Assembly (NCBI GenBank): GCA_023422005.1
Contig: JAEZSC010000047.1
Span: forward strand, 1-37,799
Direction: 5' to 3'
From: Bacillota bacterium
Lineage (GTDB): Bacteria; Bacillota; Clostridia; Christensenellales; UMGS416
DNA length: 37,799 nucleotides
The first letter of the stretch is position 1, and every line of letters begins with the position of its first letter. The notes beneath the pieces were generated by a model, which saw only the letters and a list, made by a program, of their open reading frames with translations, was not told where the DNA came from and did no database searches. This document shows positions 15,502 through 23,938 of this stretch, one piece after another. Made by a program: the position numbers and the translations under genes.

Positions 15502-16253
15502 TTGACCAAATCCCTGGACCGAAACAGCGCATAACTGCATACATAGGAGAGAATACCATACACGGCCATGACTTTGAGCCCCAGCTCCGCCTCCGGGAGA
15601 TTCCTGGAGAACAGCAGGGATAGTGAGAACGAGCCGAAGTGGTTTGTAACCAGATACGGTGCAGCCTCCGGAACCAGGTAACCAAGAGCGGTGGACAGCA
15701 GCACTGTGCCGATGGAGATGCCTACCACCGCCCCACTGCTACCCAGGAGAAAAGCCAGAAACGTGACCAGGAGGCCAAAAGCAAAAAGGGGGACTGCCGA
15801 GCACAGGTATGTGAAAATGGTCAGGTACGTTCCTCTGGCCGAGGTGTATTCAATGCCTCTGTGCAAAAATCGGGAGCCCCAGCCCAGCGCTGCCGTTCCC
15901 GCCGCGTACCCGATTGCCATTGTCGCAATCAGGATGAAGACGGTCAGCGCGAAAAGAGAGAGCACCTTGGCTGCCAGCAACTCCCCCCGGGTAACGGGGT
16001 GCACCAAAGACAAGACGAGCGTTCCATTGTCGTATTCTTCAGCGATCATATCGGCGGTCAAAGCGGCAATGTAAATGGGGATTATCCAGGATATGGTCAG
16101 CCCATGCAGGAATAACGGATATGTTTGCCCAGCGTCGGTGAAGATTCTGAGAATCAGCGGAACAACCCCGAACAAGAACTGAACGATCAAGAAAAACCAT
16201 AGCTTCTTGCGTGCAAACGCTTTGATGATTTCGTTTTTCATCAGTCCGTACAT
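15498..16253 (-). CDS. ABC-2 type transporter permease
   Basis: 251 residues with about six hydrophobic helices: LWFFLIVQFLFGVVPLILRI, ISWIIPIYIAALTADMI, LSLFALTVFILIATMAIGYA, FTYLCSAVPLFAFGLLVTFL, GISIGTVLLSTALGYLV and a final helix. The EEYDNGTLVLSLVHPVTRGELLAAK loop is the conserved ABC-2 cytoplasmic signature. It begins 4 bases after the ATPase gene, so the two form an exporter. Such pairs in Clostridia often act in antimicrobial-peptide or lantibiotic resistance (family knowledge; not shown here). The stop codon overlaps the stop of the opposing gene in a shared CTAG. Confidence 0.9.
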   Translation of the reverse strand: MYGLMKNEIIKAFARKKLWFFLIVQFLFGVVPLILRIFTDAGQTYPLFLHGLTISWIIPIYIAALTADMIAEEYDNGTLVLSLVHPVTRGELLAAKVLSLFALTVFILIATMAIGYAAGTAALGWGSRFLHRGIEYTSARGTYLTIFTYLCSAVPLFAFGLLVTFLAFLLGSSGAVVGISIGTVLLSTALGYLVPEAAPYLVTNHFGSFSLSLLFSRNLPEAELGLKVMAVYGILSYVCSYALFRSRDLVN

Positions 16254-16257
16254 AGAC

Positions 16258-17169
16258 TCAATGACCCTGTGTCAAGCTCATATAAAGATTCTCCAGCGAT
16301 TGGCCGACAGGCACCAGATAAGAGACATCGATCCCTGCATCCACGAGGCGCCGGTTTAGCTTGCCGGTAGACCCTTTGTCCAGTTCCACAGTCACCTTAT
16401 CTTCCGAAGGCTGGAATGATCTGACGTACTCAAGTTCTTGCAGGTGCTGCAGTGTTCTACCGGTGTCCTTTGTGTGGATTTCCACCTTCTCATGATCTCT
16501 GTCCAGCAGCTGCCCGACCATACCTTGAATCACGATACGGCTTTCGTTTAAAATCGCAATCCGATTGCAGAGCTGTTCCACCTCGTGCAGCAGATGGCTG
16601 GTCATGAAAAAGGTGATACCCCGGTCAGCGGAAAGGTTTTTGATGAGATCACGTACTTCCATCATGCCCTCGGGGTCCAGCCCGTTCATGGGTTCATCCA
16701 GGAAAATCAACTGAGGGTCATTCACCAGTGTTCGGGCGATGCCCAATCGCTGCTTCATGCCCAGCGAGTATGTTCCCACCAAATCCTGTGCTCGTTCCCG
16801 CAGCCCCACCATCCTTATCACATCATCAATTTTGCTTTTGGCAACGCCGCGATGCAGATTGGCGGCCTGCGCTATGTTTTGATAACCGGAAAGATAGGGA
16901 TAGAACCTTGGCGTCTCCACCACCGCCCCAACATGCGAAATCGCCTGCTTGAAGTGATCCCGTATGCCATGCCCGTTGATCGTAATCGCCCCCCGGTCCG
17001 GCCGTACCAAGCCCAGAATAACACGTACCGTCGTGGTTTTACCGGCCCCGTTGGGCCCGAGAAAGCCAAATACATCGCCCGGCGCCACGTCGATGGTCAC
17101 ATCGTTCAGGATTGGCTTGTCTCCAAACGATTTATACAGATTTTTCACTTCCAGCATCCCATTGGCCAA
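16258..17169 (-). CDS. ABC transporter ATP-binding protein
   Basis: About 304 residues. Walker A is GPNGAGKTT, the Q-loop region is VGAVVETPRFYPYLSG, the signature is YSLGMKQRLGIARTL, Walker B is LIFLDEPMNGLDPEG and the switch His is in FMTSHLLHEVE. The C-terminal 90 residues form the substrate-linked tail seen in BcrA/CcmA-like exporters. I place the start at TTG 17169, which has GGGAGG 7 bases upstream and gives MANGMLEVKNLYKSFG. ATG 17157 has no site at normal distance, and the longest frame (ATG at 17244) adds a non-homologous tail. It is followed at 4 bases by its permease. Drug or peptide export is likely; the substrate is unknown. Confidence 0.92.
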   Translation of the reverse strand: MANGMLEVKNLYKSFGDKPILNDVTIDVAPGDVFGFLGPNGAGKTTTVRVILGLVRPDRGAITINGHGIRDHFKQAISHVGAVVETPRFYPYLSGYQNIAQAANLHRGVAKSKIDDVIRMVGLRERAQDLVGTYSLGMKQRLGIARTLVNDPQLIFLDEPMNGLDPEGMMEVRDLIKNLSADRGITFFMTSHLLHEVEQLCNRIAILNESRIVIQGMVGQLLDRDHEKVEIHTKDTGRTLQHLQELEYVRSFQPSEDKVTVELDKGSTGKLNRRLVDAGIDVSYLVPVGQSLENLYMSLTQGH

Positions 17170-17315
17170 TCGGGAACCTCCCAGAAACCCATCCTGTCTG
17201 GAGATATTCTCTCTTGGTTTGATCACGCAATACATCGCGCTCACGTACGCAATATGCTGTCGAAACTGCCGGCGGCTGAATATGATGCTATAGACACCGG
17301 AAGGGAGCGTGTATT

Positions 17316-18305
17316 ATGGGCGGATTCTTGTCGGCCATCGGTTATGGCACGGCGCTGTTCTGGGTGCTGGCTGCCGTGGCGCTTTGCGCCGTTGCAATAG
17401 TCGTTGTGTTGATCATACGGCGTTTCAGATTTAATAAACGGTTGCGCGAGACCATTGTGAGAATACAGGAGACGGCTGCGAATACGGACTTGCAGCAGGA
17501 CGGGCTGGCCCAGCTTCTGGCGGACACGGGCTATGCCTATGACTGGGAGCAGAACATCTTCTACTCTGTCGTGGACCCGTGGCAGAGGAAGCTGGGCTAT
17601 TGCAGCCTGTATGACGATTGGGCCACTCCACTGGGTCTGATCTTTGACAGCGAACCCGTTCGCTTTGAGTACAAGGGCAAAAAGTGGCTGATCGAGTTCT
17701 GGAAAGGCCAGTATGGCATCACCAGCGGCGGCGAGATCGGCATCTATAACACAGCGGACCCGGACATCGATGTTCCCGGCATTTTTCGGGGTACGTTTTA
17801 TCGCAGCGCCAGCGATGAGGAAGCTCTGGACATGGCGTTTACGCTCTACAAGGACAATACGGAAATGTTCGCCAGAGTGGACAACCACTGGTGGCTGACG
17901 GGCTTTGTGCTCGGCGAATACGCTGACCCCTCGGCGCTGACGATGACAGCTTCGCTGACCTTTCCCGACCAGGAAATGCGCGACGCGTTCATGGAAGCGT
18001 TTCGTCAGCTTGGGTATCGGGAGGATGAGTACCGACTCAGCGATAACAACCTAACGTTCAGTTTTGCAGAGCCGCGGTCCAAACAACCCTTGATGCGGCG
18101 TGGGCCGATTGCCTTATTATCCAAGCTTCGGGTAAAGGCCTTTGTGGGCGAATACAAAAGAGTCACGAGCGGGCTTACCAACATGTATGACATCCTCACG
18201 CTGCTCAGGGTGAGGTCTCCGCTTCTGTACCAGTTTGCCATCAACATCGGCAGGCAGCAGGGGGCTTTCAAGTATCATGAGGTGATTATGCCGCGCGTAA
18301 AATGA
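17316..18305 (+). CDS. DUF4474 domain membrane protein
   Basis: 329 residues. The N-terminal helix LFWVLAAVALCAVAIVVVLII (about 15-36) is a membrane anchor followed by basic residues. The DUF4474 domain covers about 60-300: YAYDWEQNIFYSVVDPWQRKLGYCSLYDD, the highly conserved KKWLIEFWKGQYGITSGGEIGIY, and DNHWWLTGFVLGEYADPSALTMTASLTF. The family is found mainly in Clostridia and has no established biochemical role. It is divergent from the ABC exporter and has GGGAG about 10 bases before the ATG. A hairpin follows the gene. Confidence 0.88.
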   Translation: MGGFLSAIGYGTALFWVLAAVALCAVAIVVVLIIRRFRFNKRLRETIVRIQETAANTDLQQDGLAQLLADTGYAYDWEQNIFYSVVDPWQRKLGYCSLYDDWATPLGLIFDSEPVRFEYKGKKWLIEFWKGQYGITSGGEIGIYNTADPDIDVPGIFRGTFYRSASDEEALDMAFTLYKDNTEMFARVDNHWWLTGFVLGEYADPSALTMTASLTFPDQEMRDAFMEAFRQLGYREDEYRLSDNNLTFSFAEPRSKQPLMRRGPIALLSKLRVKAFVGEYKRVTSGLTNMYDILTLLRVRSPLLYQFAINIGRQQGAFKYHEVIMPRVK

Positions 18306-18315
18306 CGCCTATGAA

Positions 18316-18350
18316 CCGCAGGGGGAAAGACACAGGCCATCCCCCTGCGG
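18316..18350 (+). terminator. Hairpin after the DUF4474 gene (terminator-like, no T run)
   Basis: An 11-bp perfect stem CCGCAGGGGGA / TCCCCCTGCGG with 13-base loop lies 10 bases after the stop codon. It lacks a T tract, so termination efficiency is uncertain. Confidence 0.5.
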
Positions 18351-18425
18351 GATTCGGAAGGCCTATTGAGCTCATTCGAAACGGCAACTGCTGTGTGCAT
18401 TATTTCGGATTTGGGTGGGGTATCG

Positions 18426-19319
18426 ATGTGTACATACAAAAAGCGAATCGACAGGGCATATGAATCGGCGCCAGTCCTTAAGGTCAATGATTGCTCCAGG
18501 ATCGTCATCATGAGCGACGTACACCGGGGCTGCGGGAATCTGGCCGACGATTTCGGTAAAAACCAGAACGTTTTCTACGCGGCGCTCAAGTCCTATAACA
18601 GGCTGGAGTATACCTACATCGAGCTGGGTGACGGCGACGAGCTCTGGGAAAACAGACACATCTCCCAGATAAAGGCTGTGCATGGCGACGTATTCCAGCT
18701 GCTTGCGCAGTTTTACAGGGATAGGAGGCTTTGGCTGCTGTACGGCAATCACGACATGGAAAAAAAGTGCAAGCCGGCTCTGCTGGATACCTATTGTGAC
18801 GCGGTGACCAACCGGTACATGCCGTTGTTCCCCGGCGCGGTGGTGCATGAGAGCCTGCGGCTTCTCTATGAGCCGGTCCAGAAGGAATTTCTTCTGATGC
18901 ACGGCCATCAGGTGGATTTCCTCAACGATACGCTGTGGCGGCTGGCGCGGTTCCTGGTGCGTTACGTCTGGCGGCAGTTGGAGCTGGTCGGCGTCAATGA
19001 CCCCACCAGCGCAGCGAAGAACTACAAGGTCAAGATGATGATCGAGAAGAGGCTGATGCAGTGGGCCGATGGCCATGACACGCCGGTCATCGCCGGCCAC
19101 ACGCACCGGCCGGTGTTCCCGGAGCCGTCGCAAGGGAAGTACTTCAATGATGGCTGCTGTGTCCATCCATGGAACATCACGGCCATCGAGATCGCCCATG
19201 GCACCATCTCACTGGTGAAGTGGGGCCACAAGACCAGGGACGACGGCACCGTCTATATTGGCCGGGACGTCATTGCCGGGCCGAATCGGATATCGGAATA
19301 TTTCCGCCCTCTTTCATAG
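18426..19319 (+). CDS. Calcineurin-like metallophosphoesterase
   Basis: About 297 residues from the ATG at 18426, with a GGTGGGG site upstream; a TTG at 18366 would add 20 unlikely residues. The dinuclear-metal motifs are in order: DVH (IVIMSDVHRGCG), GDGDE, GNHD (LYGNHDME), HGHQVD and GHTH (VIAGHTHRPVF). This is the metal-binding set of the calcineurin-like phosphoesterase fold, and the GDGDELWEN form resembles UDP-2,3-diacylglucosamine-hydrolase-like or uncharacterised clostridial members. No signal peptide. The substrate is unknown. It follows the DUF4474 gene on the same strand after a hairpin. Confidence 0.9.
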   Translation: MCTYKKRIDRAYESAPVLKVNDCSRIVIMSDVHRGCGNLADDFGKNQNVFYAALKSYNRLEYTYIELGDGDELWENRHISQIKAVHGDVFQLLAQFYRDRRLWLLYGNHDMEKKCKPALLDTYCDAVTNRYMPLFPGAVVHESLRLLYEPVQKEFLLMHGHQVDFLNDTLWRLARFLVRYVWRQLELVGVNDPTSAAKNYKVKMMIEKRLMQWADGHDTPVIAGHTHRPVFPEPSQGKYFNDGCCVHPWNITAIEIAHGTISLVKWGHKTRDDGTVYIGRDVIAGPNRISEYFRPLS

Positions 19320-19464
19320 AGGGGATGGGCATACAGAGGGCCGGTTATTCCACCGTTGCCTTTGAAGGCAGAGAAACGGGGTTGTTTGCCAGTCGCGGCG
19401 AGGTGCGAGAAATTCATTCTTTTGCGAGGAATGTGCTCTTTATGCGTTTGGCAAGACAGCCCTA

Positions 19465-19492
19465 TTGACTTTGCTGCCGTAGGCTATATGAT
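19465..19492 (+). promoter_or_regulatory. Promoter of the flavodiiron protein gene
   Basis: TTGACT (19465-19470), 16-base spacer, TATGAT (19487-19492), 32 bases before the start at 19525. Confidence 0.75.
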
Positions 19493-19524
19493 ATTGGCAA
19501 ATCATGGTGGAAGAGGTGCGATAC

Positions 19525-20712
19525 ATGGGAATAAAGCTGACCGACAAAGTCACCTGGGTCGGCAAGGTGGATTGGATGCTGACCACGTTCCACGGGGAAG
19601 AATATTCGACGCACAAGGGATCATCCTATAACTCTTACCTGATACGCGATCAGAAAACCGTATTGATCGACACTGTATGGCAGCCCTATGATCAGGAGTT
19701 CATCAGCAACCTGCGCCAAGAGATCGATCTTGGGCAAATCGACTACATCGTCGCCAACCATGCCGAAATAGACCACAGCGGTGCGCTGGCGGAACTGATG
19801 AGGGAGATCCCCGGCACGCCCATCTATTGCACCGCCAACGGCATCAAATCGCTGAAGGGCCATTATCACCAGGACTGGAACTTTGTCCCCGTGAAGACCG
19901 GAGATACGCTGGACTTGGGAGAAAACAAACTGGTATTCGTGGAAGCGCCCATGCTGCACTGGCCGGATTCCATGTTCACCTATCTGACCGGCGAGAGCAT
20001 CCTGTTCAGCAACGACGCCTTCGGGCAGCACTACGCGTCCGAATCGCTGTACAATGACAGCGTGGACCGGGCGGAGCTGTATCATGAGGCACTGAAGTAT
20101 TACGCGAACATACTGACCCCGTTCAGCCCGCTGGTCACAAAGAAGATCAACGAAGTGCTGGGCTTCAACCTGCCGGTCAGCATGATCTGCCCCAGCCATG
20201 GCGTCATCTGGCGGGACGACCCAACCCAGATCGTAGCCCAGTATTTGAAGTGGGCGGACAACTATCAGGAGAACCAGATCACGTTGGTCTTTGACACCAT
20301 GTGGGCATCCACCCGCAAGATGGCGGAGGCCATTGCCCGCGGCATACGCAACGCCGATCCCTCCATCACGGTCAAGCTTTTCAATTCTTCCACCAAGGAC
20401 AAGAACGACGTCCTGACCGAGGTGTTCCGGTCCAAGGCTATCCTGGTAGGCTCTCCGACGATCAACAACGGTTATCTGCACTCCGTCGGCGGGCTGCTGG
20501 AAATGATCGCGGGGCTTAAATTCAAGGGTAAGAAGGCTGCGGCCTTCGGCAGCTACGGCTGGAGTGGGGAGGCCGTCAAGAAAATCGGAGAGGCGCTGAG
20601 CCGCTCCGGGTTCACCCTTGTGAACGATGGCATCCGCACCCTCTGGGTGCCCGACGCCCAGGTGGAAAAGGAGTGCGAGGCCTATGGCGAGCAGTTCGTC
20701 AAGGGCTTGTAA
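19525..20712 (+). CDS. fprA: FprA-family A-type flavoprotein (flavodiiron oxygen/NO reductase)
   Basis: 395 residues from the ATG at 19525, which has GAGGTG 6 bases upstream; the ATG at 19504 has none. The N-terminal metallo-beta-lactamase-like domain carries the diiron ligands H79-x-E81-x-D83-H84 (ANHAEIDHSG), His145 (MLHWPDS), Asp164 (FSNDAFG) and His225 (CPSHGVIW). The C-terminal flavodoxin domain from about 251 binds FMN (TLVFDTMWASTRKMAEAIARG, GSPTINNGYL, GSYGWSGEAV). Flavodiiron proteins reduce O2 to water or NO to N2O in the cytoplasm with electrons from rubredoxin, protecting anaerobes. No rubredoxin is fused or adjacent. The gene has its own promoter and terminator, so it is monocistronic. 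Confidence 0.95.
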   Translation: MGIKLTDKVTWVGKVDWMLTTFHGEEYSTHKGSSYNSYLIRDQKTVLIDTVWQPYDQEFISNLRQEIDLGQIDYIVANHAEIDHSGALAELMREIPGTPIYCTANGIKSLKGHYHQDWNFVPVKTGDTLDLGENKLVFVEAPMLHWPDSMFTYLTGESILFSNDAFGQHYASESLYNDSVDRAELYHEALKYYANILTPFSPLVTKKINEVLGFNLPVSMICPSHGVIWRDDPTQIVAQYLKWADNYQENQITLVFDTMWASTRKMAEAIARGIRNADPSITVKLFNSSTKDKNDVLTEVFRSKAILVGSPTINNGYLHSVGGLLEMIAGLKFKGKKAAAFGSYGWSGEAVKKIGEALSRSGFTLVNDGIRTLWVPDAQVEKECEAYGEQFVKGL

Positions 20713-20734
20713 AGAGTAAACAGAGCTTATCCAG

Positions 20735-20771
20735 AAACCAGAAACCCCGCAACGTGCGGGGTTTCTGGTTT
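20735..20771 (+). terminator. Terminator of the flavodiiron protein gene
   Basis: A 17-bp perfect stem AAACCAGAAACCCCGCA with its complement around an ACG loop, ending in TTT. Nearly symmetrical. Confidence 0.85.
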
Positions 20772-20813
20772 GCTCTATCGGTTTGCCAAACCAACCATAT
20801 AATGCGCGTTTGT

Positions 20814-20843
20814 TTGACATGGTGATCGCCGCTGGGATATAAT
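20814..20843 (+). promoter_or_regulatory. Consensus promoter of the secDF operon
   Basis: TTGACA (20814-20819), 18-base spacer, TATAAT (20838-20843). Both hexamers are perfect. Confidence 0.9.
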
Positions 20844-20888
20844 AAACGTTGCGTTTTTTGATTTCAAAGCGGGAACGGACGGGTGAGA

Positions 20889-21281
20889 ATGGCAGTTCGC
20901 GGCAGGCCCATCTGGGTGCTCAACGCGGCGTGTACAGTCGCTCTGTTTGTGCTGCCCGCTTTTACCCATCCGGCCCCGATGCCCACACCGGGCGAGGCCG
21001 GCACGGCCCCGGTACAGACGGGTGTGGCAAGCAGGGGAGGCGCGCTGGGCGCCGACATGCTGACGATGGTGACCCAAACGCTGCGCGCAGCCGACAACAC
21101 GCGGCGTGGCCGCGCCGGTTCCCAGCCGGAATTGCACATGGACGCCCAGGCGTTCCAGCCGGCTGCCAGCCTGCCGGTGCACAGAGGGGACCTCGACGCG
21201 TTTTTCGCCGGACAGGGCCATCTGGCGCTGATCCCTTTCTGCGGCCACGGGCCGCCGCTGCTCCTCGGATGCAAGCTTTAG
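20889..21281 (+). CDS. Small exported or signal-anchored protein upstream of secDF
   Basis: 130 residues from the ATG at 20889 (GTG at 20883 also possible), with GGGTGA upstream. The N-terminal AVRGRPIWVLNAACTVALFVLPAF is a plausible signal or anchor helix. The rest is Ala/Gly/Pro-rich with no recognised domain, ending in a Cys- and Gly-containing FCGHGPPLLLGCKL. It is the first frame after a perfect promoter and is 37 bases before secD, the place where yajC often lies, but it does not look like YajC (wrong length and no YajC motif). The competing frame 20849-21322 is Arg-rich and looks non-coding. Probably real; function unknown. Confidence 0.55.
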   Translation: MAVRGRPIWVLNAACTVALFVLPAFTHPAPMPTPGEAGTAPVQTGVASRGGALGADMLTMVTQTLRAADNTRRGRAGSQPELHMDAQAFQPAASLPVHRGDLDAFFAGQGHLALIPFCGHGPPLLLGCKL

Positions 21282-21318
21282 CACTCACAAATGCCAAGAG
21301 CAGAGGAGCATTGTGTAA

Positions 21319-22593
21319 ATGAAGAACTCCAAATGGACCTTTCCGATCCTGGCAGTCGTCGTGCTGGTGATCACATATCTGGCCATTTTCGGCCTGAAGG
21401 TTCCCATCGGTATCTATGATTTCACGTTCAAAGGCGCCCCGGACATGCGTTTCGGCATCGACATCCGCGGCGGCGTGGACGCTGTGTTCCAGCCCAAGGA
21501 CTTGGACCGCAAGCCCACCGGCGACGAACTGGAGAGCGCCCGCTCGGTCATCGAGACCCGCCTGGACCAACAGAACATACTGGACCGCGACGTGACCATC
21601 GACAAACAGACCGGCTACGTCATCGTGCGTTTCCCGTGGAAGAGTGACGAAACGGACTTCAACCCCCAGAAGGCCATCGCCGAACTGGGTGAGACCGCCA
21701 AGCTGACCTTTCAGGACGGCGAGGGCAACGTTATCTTGGACGGCCAGCGGGTTGTCAAGTGCTATGTGGGCACCAACCCGGAAAACGGCGAATACATCGT
21801 CAACCTGGAATTTGACGCCGAAGGCGCCAAGCTCTTTGACGAGGGAACCGCCCGCCTGGTGGGCAAACCCATGCCCATCTATATGGACCAGACTGAGATT
21901 TCCAGCCCCACGGTGCGCCAGCGTATTTCCGGCGGCACCGCTTACATCGACAACATGGGCGGTTATGAAGAGGCCAAGGACCTGGCCGACAAGATCAGCG
22001 CCGGTGCTCTGCCCTTCTCCATGGTTACCAAGAACCACTCCACGATCAGCCCCACGCTGGGCAGCGGCGCATTGGATACGATGGTGCGAGCCGGCGCGCT
22101 GGCCTTCGGCATCATCTGCCTGTTCCTGATCGTCTACTACCGCGTACCCGGCGTTGTTGCCAGCTTCGCGCTGCTGCTGCAGGTCAGCGGCCAGCTGCTG
22201 GCGCTGTCGCTGCCGCAGATCACGCTGACGCTGCCCGGTATCGCCGGCGTCATCCTGTCCATCGGCATGGGCGTGGACGCCAACATCATCATATCCGAGC
22301 GCATCAGCGAGGAAATCAAGATCGGCCGGCCGCTGGATACGGCCATCAACACAGGCTTCAAGGCCGCGTTTAGCTCGGTGTTTGACGGCAACATCACCGT
22401 GATGATCGTCGCGGTGCTGCTGATGGCCCTGGGCTCCGGCGCCATGCTGAGCTTCGCCTATTCTCTGCTGACCGGCGTCATCCTCAACTTCCTGGCCGGC
22501 GTGACGGTATCCCGGATCATGATCAAGTCGCTGAGCCTGTATCAGCCGCTGCGCAAGCCGTTCCTGTTCAGCAAAGGGAGGAGCATCGCATGA
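21319..22593 (+). CDS. secD: Protein translocase subunit SecD
   Basis: 424 residues, the size of short Gram-positive SecD. A first membrane helix (WTFPILAVVVLVITYLAIFGL) is followed by the SecD hallmark MRFGIDIRGGVDAVF (D-G-G type motif), then P1 repeats (IETRLDQQN, VIVRFPWKSDE, VNLEFDAEGAKLF). The C-terminal half has five membrane segments with GIAGVILSIGMGVDANIIISERI, the conserved proton-path GxDAN motif. With SecF it uses the proton gradient to help complete preprotein release outside the membrane. The stop overlaps the secF start (ATGA). GAGGAG lies 13 bases upstream of the ATG. Confidence 0.97.
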   Translation: MKNSKWTFPILAVVVLVITYLAIFGLKVPIGIYDFTFKGAPDMRFGIDIRGGVDAVFQPKDLDRKPTGDELESARSVIETRLDQQNILDRDVTIDKQTGYVIVRFPWKSDETDFNPQKAIAELGETAKLTFQDGEGNVILDGQRVVKCYVGTNPENGEYIVNLEFDAEGAKLFDEGTARLVGKPMPIYMDQTEISSPTVRQRISGGTAYIDNMGGYEEAKDLADKISAGALPFSMVTKNHSTISPTLGSGALDTMVRAGALAFGIICLFLIVYYRVPGVVASFALLLQVSGQLLALSLPQITLTLPGIAGVILSIGMGVDANIIISERISEEIKIGRPLDTAINTGFKAAFSSVFDGNITVMIVAVLLMALGSGAMLSFAYSLLTGVILNFLAGVTVSRIMIKSLSLYQPLRKPFLFSKGRSIA

Positions 22594-23558
22594 GAGACAA
22601 GTGGATCGGTTTTTACGAGAAACGCTTCGTTTACTTCATCATTTCCGGTGCGATCATGCTGGCCGGCATTATCGCGATCTTCATCAACGGTGTGCAGCTG
22701 GACATCCAGTTTAAAGGCGGTGCCATCGTCAAGTACAACAGCGCCACGGAAATCAGCATCTCCCAGGCGGAGGATGTGGCCGCTGGGGTGTTAGGCCGCC
22801 AGGTGAACGCGCAGATTTCCAAGGATCTGCTCAGCGAGCAGAACCGCCTGGTGCTCAACCTGGCCGGCAACACCGGTCTGGACGCCGCCGATCAGGACAA
22901 GCTGGACACCGCCCTTAAGGCAGCCTTCCCCGACGCGAACCTGAGCCTTTCGGATTCGTCCATGGTGGAGCCCTTCTTCGGGCGACGCTTCCTGTCCAAC
23001 GGCCTGCTGGCCATCGGGCTGGCGTCCGTCATGATCGTGCTCTATGTGTGGATGCGCTTCCGCAGAATCCACGGCCTGTCGGCGGGCGTCATGGCGCTGG
23101 TGGCGTTGCTGCATGACCTTCTGGTCGTGTTCTTCACGTGCGTCATCTTCAAGATTCCGCTGGGTGACAGCTTTGTGGCCATCGCCCTCACGATCATCGG
23201 TTATTCCATCAACGACACCATCGTCATCTACGACCGCATCCGCGAGAACGCCCGCCTGGACAGGCACATGCCGGCGGACGTCCTCGTGAACAAGTCCATC
23301 ACCCAATCGCTGGGCCGCTCCATCAACACGAACCTGGCGGTGTTCATCAGCGTACTGATGATCTACATCTTCGCCGTGGGCGGCAGCATCGATTCCATCC
23401 AGAGCTTCGCGCTGCCCATGACGGTGGGCACGGTCAGCGGCTGCTATTCCACAATCTGCATCGCCGGCCCGCTGTGGGCCATGTGGCAGAAGCGCACAAA
23501 GCGCCCCCACAAGCCCGCGCCCAAGGCCCAGACCAAGCTCAAGAAAAAGACCGCATAA
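22590..23558 (+). CDS. secF: Protein translocase subunit SecF
   Basis: 322 residues. First helix at about 13-33 (YFIISGAIMLAGIIAIFINGV), then QLDIQFKGGAIVKY (the SecF counterpart of the SecD DxxGG motif), an outer P1 loop, and five membrane helices in the C-terminal half. The latter include the conserved ALTIIGYSINDTIVIYDRIRE and the NTNLAVFISVLMIYIFAVGG stretch. It ends in a Lys-rich cytoplasmic tail. Forms a complex with SecD, whose gene overlaps its start by 4 bases, and with SecYEG. A terminator follows 22 bases later. Confidence 0.97.
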   Translation: MRDKWIGFYEKRFVYFIISGAIMLAGIIAIFINGVQLDIQFKGGAIVKYNSATEISISQAEDVAAGVLGRQVNAQISKDLLSEQNRLVLNLAGNTGLDAADQDKLDTALKAAFPDANLSLSDSSMVEPFFGRRFLSNGLLAIGLASVMIVLYVWMRFRRIHGLSAGVMALVALLHDLLVVFFTCVIFKIPLGDSFVAIALTIIGYSINDTIVIYDRIRENARLDRHMPADVLVNKSITQSLGRSINTNLAVFISVLMIYIFAVGGSIDSIQSFALPMTVGTVSGCYSTICIAGPLWAMWQKRTKRPHKPAPKAQTKLKKKTA

Positions 23559-23579
23559 TCCAACTCGAATAAACAGCTG

Positions 23580-23610
23580 AACGCCCGCCGGAAAACCGGC
23601 GGGCGTTCTT
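23580..23610 (+). terminator. Terminator of the secDF operon
   Basis: A 12-bp stem AACGCCCGCCGG / CCGGCGGGCGTT with AAAA loop followed by CTT. Confidence 0.8.
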
Positions 23611-23890
23611 GCGTGTCGACAAAGCCGACACGCTGTCGACTTCGGCGCTGTTGCGCCTTGGCGATTTAGAAGACTTGTTTCAGCCATCGCTTTATCGCCT
23701 GACGGTAACCGCCGTCAGGCGATCTTTCGCTTTTTGGGCTCATAACATCTTTTCGGTAACGGTATACGCCTGCGGGCGGGCTTTGTTGAGTGCTTCATTA
23801 CTATTTCATGTTTCCTCCTGCCGAATGAATCGGCAGTCGGTTATATCTTTAGCTATCCTTGCCGGGTCTGTAGACAATCTGAGCGCCTGT
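23611..23890. other. Hairpin-rich noncoding stretch
   Basis: No supported gene between secF and the lipoprotein gene. Perfect inverted repeats follow one another: GCGTGTCG/CGACACGC (23611-23633), GGCGC/GCGCC near 23645, ATCGCCTGACGG/CCGTCAGGCGAT (23694-23723, followed by CTTTCGCTTTTT and therefore terminator-like), CTGCCGA/TCGGCAG (23818-23836), and AGCGCC/GGCGCT near 23881. Could be a structured RNA, a cluster of repeats, or multiple terminators. Confidence 0.5.
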
Positions 23891-23901
23891 CCGGCGCTTT
23901 G

Positions 23902-23930
23902 TTGACCCCGTAAGGTTCCGGCGCTATGAT
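23902..23930 (+). promoter_or_regulatory. Promoter of the lipoprotein gene
   Basis: TTGACC (23902-23907), 17-base spacer, TATGAT (23925-23930). The -10 ends only 8 bases before the ATG at 23939, so the mRNA would be leaderless or nearly so. Confidence 0.75.
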
Positions 23931-23938
23931 GAGAGTGC

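Noticed and set aside
19621..20820. 399-codon minus-strand frame
   Set aside because: Antisense to the flavodiiron protein gene, which has all metal and FMN motifs, a promoter and a ribosome site.
20849..21322. 157-codon plus-strand frame before secD
   Set aside because: The product is Arg/Gly-rich without signal or motif; the overlapping frame 20889-21281 has a signal-like N-terminus and ribosome site.
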